Assembly: GCA_022564085.1 (NCBI GenBank)
Contig: JADFMC010000065.1
Span: 1-8,964 of the forward strand
Source: Fidelibacterota bacterium
GTDB taxonomy: Bacteria; Fidelibacterota; Marinisomatia; SCGC-AAA003-L08; TS1B11
Length of the DNA stretch: 8,964 nt
Direction of reading: 5' to 3'
Shown: in pieces, positions 1-5,557 of the stretch
Layout of the letters: the number at the start of each line of letters is the position of its first letter
How positions within the stretch are numbered: position 1 is the first letter of the stretch
Notes under the pieces: generated by a model
Seen by the model: the letters and a program-made list of their open reading frames with translations, nothing else
What the model was told of the DNA's origin: nothing
Database searches by the model: none
Translations under genes and position numbers: made by a program

Positions 1-2
1 TT

Positions 3-1295
3 TCCCGGAACGGCGTCCCACCTCCGGAAGGTTACGACCTCTGGAAAAAGACCAATGTATACCGGCAGAAGCAGTCCGGTTTCGTCATCGCAACGGTGGC
101 CCTGCCCCTGGGCGATCTCTCGGCTTACCAGCTGCGCAACCTGGCCGGGATCGCCCGGCGACTGGTAGGCGACCATGTGCGCACCACGGTGGAGCAGAAT
201 ATCGTGCTGCGGTGGGTTCGCGAGGAGGACCTTCCAGAGCTCTATACCAGCCTGCAGGCCATTGGCCTGGCCCAACCCGGCGCCGGCACCATCATCGATA
301 TAACCGCCTGCCCCGGCACAGATACGTGCAAGCTGGGCATTGCCTCCTCCCGGGGTCTCGCCGAAGAGCTGCGTACCGATCTGGCCACCCAGTTCGTCCA
401 ACTCGATGAGGCGGTAAAAAACCTGCGGATCAAGGTGAGCGGATGCTTCAACTCGTGCGGGCAACACCAGGTGGCCGACATCGGATTTTACGGGGTGAGC
501 CGCACTATCGACCGCCACAAGGTCCCCCATTTTCAGGTGGTCCTGGGTGGGCAGTGGACCGAAAACGCCGGCTCTTACGGCCAGGCCATCGGGGCCGTGC
601 CTTCCAAGCGCATCCCCGAAGTGGTGCGACGCATTACGGATCGGTATATCCGGCAGCGCCAGGGGGAGGAAAAATTCCAGGACTTTATCCAGCGCATCGG
701 CAAGAAGGTGCTCAGGGAGGACCTGGAAGACCTCATGGTGGTCCCGTCTTACGAGAAGGATCCCACCCTGTATTCTGATTGGGGAGATCCTCGCGAGTTC
801 ACCATGAGCGACATCGGCACGGGCGAATGCGCCGGTGAGGTGGTGACGCCCCTTCAATTCGGGCTGACGGCCGCCGAACGGGAGCTCTTCGAGGCCCAGA
901 TTCAGCTGGATGAGGGTGATTTTCCCAAGGCCTGGCACCTGGGGCGTGGGGCCATGCTTCAAGCCGCCAAGACGCTGGTTAGAGAGCAATTTCGCGATGT
1001 TCCCGATGAACCGGAGACTATCGTCAGTGAATTCAAGAAGCGGTTCTTCGACACGAAGATTTTCTTCGACAAATATGCCGGCGGCAAGTTCGGCAACTAC
1101 CTTTTCAGGCCCTACGAGCAGGAAGCCGAGGACTTTACCGATGACACGGCCCGGAAGATCATTGCGGAAGCTCAACTATTTATCGAAGCCTCCCACGCCT
1201 GCTATGCCCGCCTGGAGCCCGAACAGGTTGCCCCCATGACGCAGCTGAGCAGACTCAGCCGCTCGACTCTGCGAAAACCGGGAGGGGCCCAATAG
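3..1295 (+). CDS. Ferredoxin-type sulfite/nitrite reductase, C-terminal part (5' end outside window)
   Basis: This is the C-terminal half of a siroheme/4Fe-4S reductase that carries out the six-electron reduction of sulfite to sulfide (or nitrite to ammonia). The frame is open from base 3, so the GTG at 96 is internal and the gene starts upstream. First comes a ferredoxin-like half-domain (from about GYDLWKK to the 'TTVEQNIVLRW' strand). Then come the four cluster/siroheme cysteines in a C-x5-C (codons at 309 and 327) and C-x3-C (444 and 456) pattern, within CPGTDTC and GCFNSCGQHQVADIGFYG. About 130 further residues (roughly bases 850-1250) lie beyond the usual end of the family. They look helical and vaguely HEPN-like ('AWHLGRGAMLQAAKTLV'). 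Substrate-deciding basic residues lie mostly in the missing half. Sulfite is inferred from the adjoining cysH and cysG; nitrite reductase remains possible. The stop codon directly abuts the next ATG. Confidence 0.9.
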   Translation, partial: SRNGVPPPEGYDLWKKTNVYRQKQSGFVIATVALPLGDLSAYQLRNLAGIARRLVGDHVRTTVEQNIVLRWVREEDLPELYTSLQAIGLAQPGAGTIIDITACPGTDTCKLGIASSRGLAEELRTDLATQFVQLDEAVKNLRIKVSGCFNSCGQHQVADIGFYGVSRTIDRHKVPHFQVVLGGQWTENAGSYGQAIGAVPSKRIPEVVRRITDRYIRQRQGEEKFQDFIQRIGKKVLREDLEDLMVVPSYEKDPTLYSDWGDPREFTMSDIGTGECAGEVVTPLQFGLTAAERELFEAQIQLDEGDFPKAWHLGRGAMLQAAKTLVREQFRDVPDEPETIVSEFKKRFFDTKIFFDKYAGGKFGNYLFRPYEQEAEDFTDDTARKIIAEAQLFIEASHACYARLEPEQVAPMTQLSRLSRSTLRKPGGAQ

Positions 1296-1883
1296 ATGGA
1301 CCTGCAACGATTTGCCATCAAAGTTTACCTGGAGGACCCGTCCAAGCTGGACCCCAAGGCGCTGATCCCCGTCTTTCACCGGTGGATCCAGGAGCGAGCG
1401 ATCCCGGACCATCTCCTCATCGATGTGGCCGATTACAGCCACGTGCCCCACGGTCCCGGAGTCATGCTGATGACCCGCGAGGGCCACTTCAGCCTGGATA
1501 ACTCCGATCAGCGGCTGGGACTCATGTACACGAGAAAGCAGCCGACTGAAGGGTCCTTCGGCGAGCGGTTCCAGGCGGTATTAAGGGCCACCCTGCAGGC
1601 CCGCCAGCTACTGGCCCAGGAGTCCGACCTGTCGGGGGGCCTGGTATTTAAAAATGACGAATTTGTACTGGTGGCCAACGATCGTCTACAGGCGCCGAAC
1701 ACGACGGAGAGCTTCGAGACCCTCAGGAGCAAACTGGGCCGGTTCCTGCCCGGCCTGCTCGGGGGGGAGCCCGCCATTGTTCACGTCAAGTCCCAGCCCA
1801 GGGAACGCTTGGCCCTGAGCATCACGGTTCCCCGGGCCTTGGACATACCCGGCCTGTTGCAACGGTTAGCAGTGGCAAGCTGA
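1296..1883 (+). CDS. Conserved protein of unknown function, linked to the sulfite reductase
   Basis: A 195-residue protein starting immediately after the reductase stop codon (TAG at 1293-1295, ATG at 1296), with a good ribosome site GGGAGGGG about 8 nt upstream. It has no signal peptide, membrane segment or cysteine cluster, so it is probably cytoplasmic. The N-terminal half has a distinctive block, 'ALIPVFHRWIQERAI', then 'LLIDVADYSHVPHGPGVML', then a short Gly-Leu-Met-Tyr strand. From memory this pattern belongs to a widespread uncharacterised family, which I cannot name. A helix (GERFQAVLRATLQARQLL) and a second alpha/beta half follow, ending in a predicted helix. The reductase, this gene and cysH are tightly packed, which suggests a role in sulfite reduction or in assembling or protecting the reductase. 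That role is inference only. The His/Asp-rich HV-x-HGPG segment could be a binding site, but nothing proves it. Confidence 0.85.
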   Translation: MDLQRFAIKVYLEDPSKLDPKALIPVFHRWIQERAIPDHLLIDVADYSHVPHGPGVMLMTREGHFSLDNSDQRLGLMYTRKQPTEGSFGERFQAVLRATLQARQLLAQESDLSGGLVFKNDEFVLVANDRLQAPNTTESFETLRSKLGRFLPGLLGGEPAIVHVKSQPRERLALSITVPRALDIPGLLQRLAVAS

Positions 1884-1897
1884 TTATAGAGATAAAC

Positions 1898-2665
1898 ATG
1901 ATCACCCTACGAAAAAACTCGAACGCCTTGAGCAACCAGTTTGAAGATAACCATCCCGAAGAGATTTTGCGATGGGTGGCAGAATCTTCTATCCCCCACC
2001 GCATCGGCCTGGGAACCGGGTTTGGCCTGGCCGGCCTCTGCCTGATCGATATGCTTGTGAAGATCAATAAAGATATCCCCATTTTCTATCTCGATACGGA
2101 GGTGCTGTTCCCCGAAACCTACGCCCTGCGGGACCGCCTGGAAGAGAAATACCAGATCGAGTTCATCAGGTATGCCACCCCCTTGAGCATGGAGGCCCAG
2201 AAGGACCAATACGGGGATCGGCTGTGGGAACGGGATCCGAACCGATGCTGCAACCTTCGTAAGGTACAACCGCTGAACGAGGCACTGATGAACTACGATG
2301 TGTGGATAACGGCCATCCGTCGCAAGCAATCGCCAGCCCGGGCCAATACTGGGATCATCGAGTGGGACCCCAAATTCGATGTTATCAAAATCAACCCACT
2401 GGCTACCTGGACGAAAAGCGACGTCTGGAACTATATCAACACCCACGAGGTCCCCTATAATCCCCTGCATGACCGGGGCTACCCCAGCATCGGTTGCACC
2501 CATTGCACTACGCCGGTAGCCGACGGGGAGGATGAGCGCGATGGCCGCTGGCGCGGTCAAGACAAGATCGAATGCGGCCTGCATAGTCAGACCAATGGCG
2601 ACCCGCGTGGACACCATCAGCCACAAGAGATCGAGGAGACCTGGCAGCAGGTAGCCCAACAATGA
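1898..2665 (+). CDS. cysH: Assimilatory adenylylsulfate (APS) reductase, 4Fe-4S type
   Basis: A 255-residue cytoplasmic enzyme that reduces APS (possibly also PAPS) to sulfite with thioredoxin-like donors. Visible motifs, in order: PP-loop region GTGFGLAG (residues 39-46), 'YLDTEVLFPETYAL' (64-77), the Cys-Cys pair in CCNLRKVQPL (C117, C118), 'WITAIRRKQSPAR' (136-148), 'YNPLHDRGYPSIGCTHCT' with C200 and C203, and the catalytic-tail motif ECGLH (C226) after GRW. The CC...CxxC set is known to ligate a 4Fe-4S cluster in APS-type enzymes and is absent from E. coli-type PAPS reductases. This favours APS as substrate. Oddities: the PP-loop reads T-G-F-G-L-A where relatives usually have S-S/T-F-G-A-E, and the second pair reads C-T-H-C rather than C-x-P-C. 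The gene starts 14 nt after its neighbour with only a weak ribosome site, and its TGA overlaps the cysG ATG by 4 nt, implying coupled translation. Length is normal. Confidence 0.95.
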   Translation: MITLRKNSNALSNQFEDNHPEEILRWVAESSIPHRIGLGTGFGLAGLCLIDMLVKINKDIPIFYLDTEVLFPETYALRDRLEEKYQIEFIRYATPLSMEAQKDQYGDRLWERDPNRCCNLRKVQPLNEALMNYDVWITAIRRKQSPARANTGIIEWDPKFDVIKINPLATWTKSDVWNYINTHEVPYNPLHDRGYPSIGCTHCTTPVADGEDERDGRWRGQDKIECGLHSQTNGDPRGHHQPQEIEETWQQVAQQ

Positions 2666-4161
2666 ATACGCTGTTCCCCATATTCCTGAAGATTGACGGC
2701 CAGCCGTGCCTGGTGGTGGGAGGCGGTCAGGTGGCCCAGACAAAGATCGAGGGGTTGCTCCAGTGCCATGCCAGGATAACCGTTATTGCGCAGGAGGCGA
2801 ATCAGACGATTCAGGCACTGGCCAATGCCCAAAAGATCGACCTGCTGGAACGACCCTATGAAGCGGGCGACGTGAACGGGCAGGTCCTGGTGGTGGCGGC
2901 CACGGATCATCAGCCGACCAACCGCCTGGTCTACCAGGAAGCCCGGCGGGTCAATATCCCGGTGAACGTCGTAGACGATCCGCCCCTGTGCTCCTTCTAT
3001 TACCCGGCCGTCTACCAGGAGGGGGAGCTGAAGATTGCCATTTCCACCAACGGCCAGGCCCCCGTCATGGCGAAACTGATCCGGGACGATATCAAGGAGT
3101 ACCTCGGCGGCAAGTATGGCGCACTGATTGCCCAGGTGGCCCGGATTCGCGCGGGACTGTTTCAATCCACCTCCGATAGCGCCACCCGGAAAGGATTGAT
3201 CGAGGGGATTGTCGCCAACCTACTGGCGCGGCGGCAGGCCGACGCAGATACCCTACGATCCAGGCCAGCCCCCGGTGAACCTCACCCACACCGGGAGCCT
3301 GCCCCCAGGGGCAAAGTATCGCTGGTGGGCGCCGGGCCGGGCGATCCGGAGTTGATCACCGTCAAGGGTTTGAAGGCCCTGCAATTGGCGGATGTAATCA
3401 TCTATGACGCCTTGATAGATCCCAGCCTTCTCCTGCATGCCAGGGAAGACGCCGAACTGATATTTGCAGGCAAACGATGCGGGTCTCATAGCCGTAACCA
3501 GTTAGAGATTAATCAATTGATCCTTAATAAAGCGCGCGCTAATAAATCTGTCGTGCGCCTGAAAGGTGGCGATCCTTTTATTTTTGGCCGCGGCGGTGAA
3601 GAAGCCGAATCTCTGGCCCGGGCAGGTATCGCTTTTGAGGTCATATCAGGCATTACGGCCGGTGTCGCTGCACCTGCCTATGCCGGTATCCCATTGACAT
3701 CCAGAGGTTACAGCTCCAGCGTTGCCTTTATTTCGGGGCATCAATTCAACGAGGCCGGTTTTTCCCAACTCCACTGGGAACAGCTAGTCAATGGGATGGG
3801 GACGCTTGTGATCTACATGGGGATTCGCAATCTCGTTCGGATTGCCCGTCAACTTATCGCTTGCGGCCGCTCGTCCGACACCCCGGTGGCCATTGTCCAG
3901 CGTGGTACGCTGCCTGACCAGAATACATTCACCGGAACGCTGGGTGATCTGTTGGACGAGGCCCTTCCGCCCACTATCCGGACACCCGCTATAATCATTA
4001 TCGGCAATGTGGTGAATTTGCGCAGAAAACTGAGATGGTTCGATAAGACCACCGGTGAGCGCTCTGAAAATCTCGGCGAGCCCGGCAGGTTCGAAAACGT
4101 TGTCGCAGCGCCAGCTCGCAACTTACAGCAGCCATTTTATGCAAAATCAGGAACCCCCTAA
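2662..4161 (+). CDS. cysG: Bifunctional siroheme synthase (precorrin-2 dehydrogenase/ferrochelatase + uroporphyrinogen-III C-methyltransferase)
   Basis: A 499-residue fusion that converts uroporphyrinogen III to siroheme, the cofactor of the sulfite reductase upstream. Residues 1 to about 160 form the NAD-binding dehydrogenase/ferrochelatase module. It has the nucleotide loop VVGGGQVAQTK (18-28), then NVVDDPPLCSFYYPA (102-116; D105 corresponds to the catalytic Asp104 of Salmonella CysG), then ISTNGQAPVMAK (S128 equivalent). A variable linker runs to about 215. The SAM-dependent methyltransferase begins at KVSLVGAGPGDPELIT (218 onward), then VVRLKGGDPFIFGRGGEE, then SGITAGVAAPAYAGIPLT. Where E. 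coli-type enzymes usually read L-T-H-R and T-G-H, this one has L-T-S-R and I-S-G-H. About 35 extra residues after the methyltransferase core are low-complexity and not recognised. Its ATG overlaps the cysH stop (ATGA). Base composition shifts from GC-rich to more AT-rich inside the methyltransferase, around base 3480. Confidence 0.95.
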   Translation: MNTLFPIFLKIDGQPCLVVGGGQVAQTKIEGLLQCHARITVIAQEANQTIQALANAQKIDLLERPYEAGDVNGQVLVVAATDHQPTNRLVYQEARRVNIPVNVVDDPPLCSFYYPAVYQEGELKIAISTNGQAPVMAKLIRDDIKEYLGGKYGALIAQVARIRAGLFQSTSDSATRKGLIEGIVANLLARRQADADTLRSRPAPGEPHPHREPAPRGKVSLVGAGPGDPELITVKGLKALQLADVIIYDALIDPSLLLHAREDAELIFAGKRCGSHSRNQLEINQLILNKARANKSVVRLKGGDPFIFGRGGEEAESLARAGIAFEVISGITAGVAAPAYAGIPLTSRGYSSSVAFISGHQFNEAGFSQLHWEQLVNGMGTLVIYMGIRNLVRIARQLIACGRSSDTPVAIVQRGTLPDQNTFTGTLGDLLDEALPPTIRTPAIIIIGNVVNLRRKLRWFDKTTGERSENLGEPGRFENVVAAPARNLQQPFYAKSGTP

Positions 4162-4165
4162 TCAT

Positions 4166-5308
4166 ATGAGTATGAATTTTGATCGAGATGAGTTTTTGCG
4201 CTACAGTCGTCATTTCGCCCTTCCTCAGATAGGGCTGGATGGACAGGCAAAGCTTAAAGCCGCGTCAGTTTTGGTCATCGGTGCTGGCGGCCTTGGCAAT
4301 CCGGTGACGACCTATCTTGCCGCCGCCGGCATAGGTCATCTGGGCATCGTCGATTTTGATGTGGTAAATCTCTCTAATCTCCAACGGCAGGTGCTTTTTA
4401 CCACTGCTGATATAGGCAGAGCGAAGTCGGAAACGGCCAGGCAGCGGCTTCAAGCCCTGAATCCGCACGTGGAGATCACCACTTATAATGAACCGTTGTT
4501 ATCATCTAATGCAGAGAAGATCGCTACCAACTACGACCTGGTCATTGACGGTACCGATAACTTCCCCACCCGTTATCTGGTCAACGACATCTGTGTCTTT
4601 CTGGGGAAGCCCAACGTCTATGGTTCCATTTATCAATTTAGCGGGCAGGTTTCGCTATTCCATGCCGCGGAGGGACCGTGCTACCGGTGCCTCTTCCCGG
4701 AGCCGCCGCCAGCAGGGTTGGTGCCTTCCTGTGCCGAGGGTGGCGTATTGGGAGTGTTGCCAGGCATTGTGGGTAGCCTGCAGGCCACCGAGGCTGTCAA
4801 GTGGATTGCCGGCATCGGTGATTCATTAATGGGACGGCTTCTTCTCATCGATGCTTTGACCATGGAATTCCACCAGGTCAAACTCCGGAAAAATCCGAAT
4901 TGCCCTGTATGTGGCGATCAACCAACTATCACCACACCTATCGATTACGAGTATTTCTGTGGTCTATCCGGTACGGAAGAGCAGGTAAAAGCACCCCAGC
5001 TGACGGCTAATGATGTTAAGGCGAAACTGGATGCGGGGGAAAATATCGTGCTGCTTGATGTGAGGGAGGAATGGGAATGGCAGATTGCCCACCTTGATCA
5101 AGCCCTCTTTATCCCGCTGCACAACCTGCCGGATAAACTGGATGAATTGGACCCATCTCAAGAAATTGTTGTTTACTGCCACACTGGTAAGCGCTCCGCC
5201 GAGGTCGCCACCTTCCTCGTGAACGAAGGATTCACGAGGGTATCTGATATGACTGGGGGCATTCGCGCCTGGGCTATGGAAGTTGATCCAGCCCTTATGC
5301 AGTACTAG
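4166..5308 (+). CDS. moeB: MoeB/ThiF-type adenylyltransferase fused to a C-terminal rhodanese domain
   Basis: A 380-residue E1-like protein that adenylates the C-terminal glycine of a ubiquitin-like sulfur carrier (MoaD, ThiS or CysO type) and then supplies sulfur through its rhodanese domain. Visible: RYSRHFALPQIG at the N-terminus, ATP loop GAGGLG (39-44), acidic strand end DFDVV (63-67), NLQRQ (71-75) with its ATP-contacting Arg, zinc cysteine pairs CYRC (C172, C175) and CPVC (C246, C249), and the conserved Cys189 in PSCAEGG. The rhodanese part spans about 275-376, with catalytic loop CHTGKRS (C338-S344) and D-V-R-E-E-W-E-W near its start. The reading frame is open further upstream. ATG 4166, 4 nt after the cysG stop, gives the standard MoeB N-terminus; ATG 4139 and 4172 are the alternatives. 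Placement beside cysH and sulfite reductase suggests sulfide-to-carrier transfer for cysteine, thiamin or molybdopterin synthesis. No carrier-protein gene is in the window, so the partner is unknown. Confidence 0.92.
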   Translation: MSMNFDRDEFLRYSRHFALPQIGLDGQAKLKAASVLVIGAGGLGNPVTTYLAAAGIGHLGIVDFDVVNLSNLQRQVLFTTADIGRAKSETARQRLQALNPHVEITTYNEPLLSSNAEKIATNYDLVIDGTDNFPTRYLVNDICVFLGKPNVYGSIYQFSGQVSLFHAAEGPCYRCLFPEPPPAGLVPSCAEGGVLGVLPGIVGSLQATEAVKWIAGIGDSLMGRLLLIDALTMEFHQVKLRKNPNCPVCGDQPTITTPIDYEYFCGLSGTEEQVKAPQLTANDVKAKLDAGENIVLLDVREEWEWQIAHLDQALFIPLHNLPDKLDELDPSQEIVVYCHTGKRSAEVATFLVNEGFTRVSDMTGGIRAWAMEVDPALMQY

Positions 5309-5311
5309 CGG

Positions 5312-5322
5312 ATTCATTAAAT
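5312..5322 (+). repeat. 11-bp direct repeat, copy 1 (ATTCATTAAAT)
   Basis: ATTCATTAAAT occurs here, just after the moeB stop, and again at 5456-5466. The two copies flank a 133-bp segment. The shared ATTCATTA core is also one arm of the 5445-5463 palindrome. The repeat may therefore be an extra regulator half-site rather than a duplication mark. Confidence 0.5.
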
Positions 5323-5356
5323 TACCAATTATACGATCCAAGGTTCGTTGGTGACT

Positions 5357-5393
5357 CCTGACAATGAGCTCGGCTAGAGCTACAGCGGTCAGG
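5357..5393 (+). promoter_or_regulatory. Nested inverted repeat (possible structured RNA leader)
   Basis: CCTGAC (5357-5362) is the exact reverse complement of GTCAGG (5388-5393). Inside it, AGCTC (5367-5371) pairs exactly with GAGCT (5377-5381) around a 5-nt loop. The result is a two-stem, internal-loop hairpin of 37 nt. No T-run follows, so it is not a standard terminator. It could be an mRNA-end stabiliser for the upstream operon or part of a hemA leader. With 11 base pairs in total, chance is not excluded. Confidence 0.4.
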
Positions 5394-5444
5394 CTGGCTA
5401 TTGGCCATGGTGGTCCGAATACAGCTGTTGCGTTTGCCTCGGCA

Positions 5445-5463
5445 TAATGAATTGAATTCATTA
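5445..5463. promoter_or_regulatory. Perfect 9-1-9 palindrome, operator-like
   Basis: TAATGAATTGAATTCATTA is a perfect inverted repeat: 9-bp arms around one central G, 94 nt upstream of the chosen hemA ATG. A one-base centre suits a dimeric DNA-binding protein better than an RNA hairpin. The arms (ATAATGA on the left including the flanking A, TCATTA on the right) resemble half-sites of Fur-family boxes, but the spacing between them is longer than in the canonical 19-bp Fur box. The regulator is therefore unassigned. The site falls upstream of the AT-rich promoter-like stretch, where an activator or repressor could act. Confidence 0.4.
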
Positions 5464-5466
5464 AAT
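5456..5466 (+). repeat. 11-bp direct repeat, copy 2 (ATTCATTAAAT)
   Basis: Second copy of the repeat at 5312-5322, overlapping the right arm of the 19-bp palindrome. Confidence 0.5.
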
Positions 5467-5513
5467 CGTCAGGATGGCTTCACACAAAATTTATATAAAT
5501 TCCGCAAACTCCG

Positions 5514-5542
5514 TTAACAATTGCACTGGTTTCAACTATATA
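5514..5542 (+). promoter_or_regulatory. Weak candidate sigma-70-like promoter before hemA
   Basis: TTAACA (5514-5519) and TATATA (5537-5542) are separated by 17 nt; TATAAC at 5539 is an alternative -10. The match is fair. However, a start site about 7 nt downstream would fall inside or next to the hemA ribosome site at 5545-5549, leaving almost no leader. The TATAAA at 5494-5499 is another possible -10, without a good -35. The AT-rich stretch may be the promoter area, but the exact elements are uncertain. Confidence 0.2.
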
Positions 5543-5544
5543 AC

Positions 5545-5549
5545 AGGTG
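5545..5549 (+). promoter_or_regulatory. hemA ribosome binding site AGGTG, decides the start
   Basis: AGGTG lies 8 nt before ATG 5558, good spacing for translation from that codon. The in-frame ATG at 5474 has no properly spaced purine-rich site. It would add 28 residues with no counterpart in glutamyl-tRNA reductases. Confidence 0.6.
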
Positions 5550-5557
5550 TAAAACAG

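Larger units (their letters stand above)
5309..5557 (+). other. 249-nt intergenic control region upstream of hemA
   Basis: This is the only substantial non-coding gap in the window. I see no convincing small gene in it. The reverse-strand reading frame across it mostly mirrors the moeB 3' end and lacks recognisable motifs. It contains an 11-bp direct repeat near each end of its first two thirds, a nested inverted repeat, a perfect 19-bp palindrome, and an AT-rich segment (about 5480-5545) that could hold a promoter. No uridine tract follows the stem-loop, so an intrinsic terminator is not supported. The usual cobalamin-riboswitch signature was not found. It most likely separates the sulfur/siroheme operon from the hemACDE operon and carries hemA regulation. 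Confidence 0.6.

Noticed and set aside
1907..2743. Long reverse-strand open frame of 278 codons opposite cysH
   Set aside because: It mirrors a well-identified cysH and the start of cysG, has no recognisable domain, and has no ribosome site in a sensible place. It is a by-product of GC-rich codon usage on the other strand.
2617..3165. Reverse-strand open frame opposite the cysG N-terminus
   Set aside because: It lies entirely against conserved cysG dehydrogenase motifs and shows no family features of its own.
4055..4165. GTG 4055 as the moeB start
   Set aside because: It would overlap cysG by over 100 nt and add residues unlike MoeB. ATG 4166 gives the standard N-terminus right after the cysG stop.
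5357..5400. Intrinsic terminator after moeB
   Set aside because: A hairpin is possible but the stem is broken by an internal loop and no T-run follows.
4964..5461. Reverse-strand open frame (165 codons) crossing the moeB end and the intergenic gap
   Set aside because: Most of it is the complement of the rhodanese domain. The part in the gap has no motif, and both flanking genes run the other way.
5474..5557. Upstream start for hemA adding 28 residues
   Set aside because: The added segment has no counterpart in glutamyl-tRNA reductases and ATG 5474 lacks a spaced ribosome site. ATG 5558 has AGGTG at good distance and gives the family N-terminus.
5309..5557. Cobalamin or other known riboswitch before hemA
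   Set aside because: I looked for the conserved cobalamin-box core and other familiar signatures and did not see one. Only the generic stem-loop remains.
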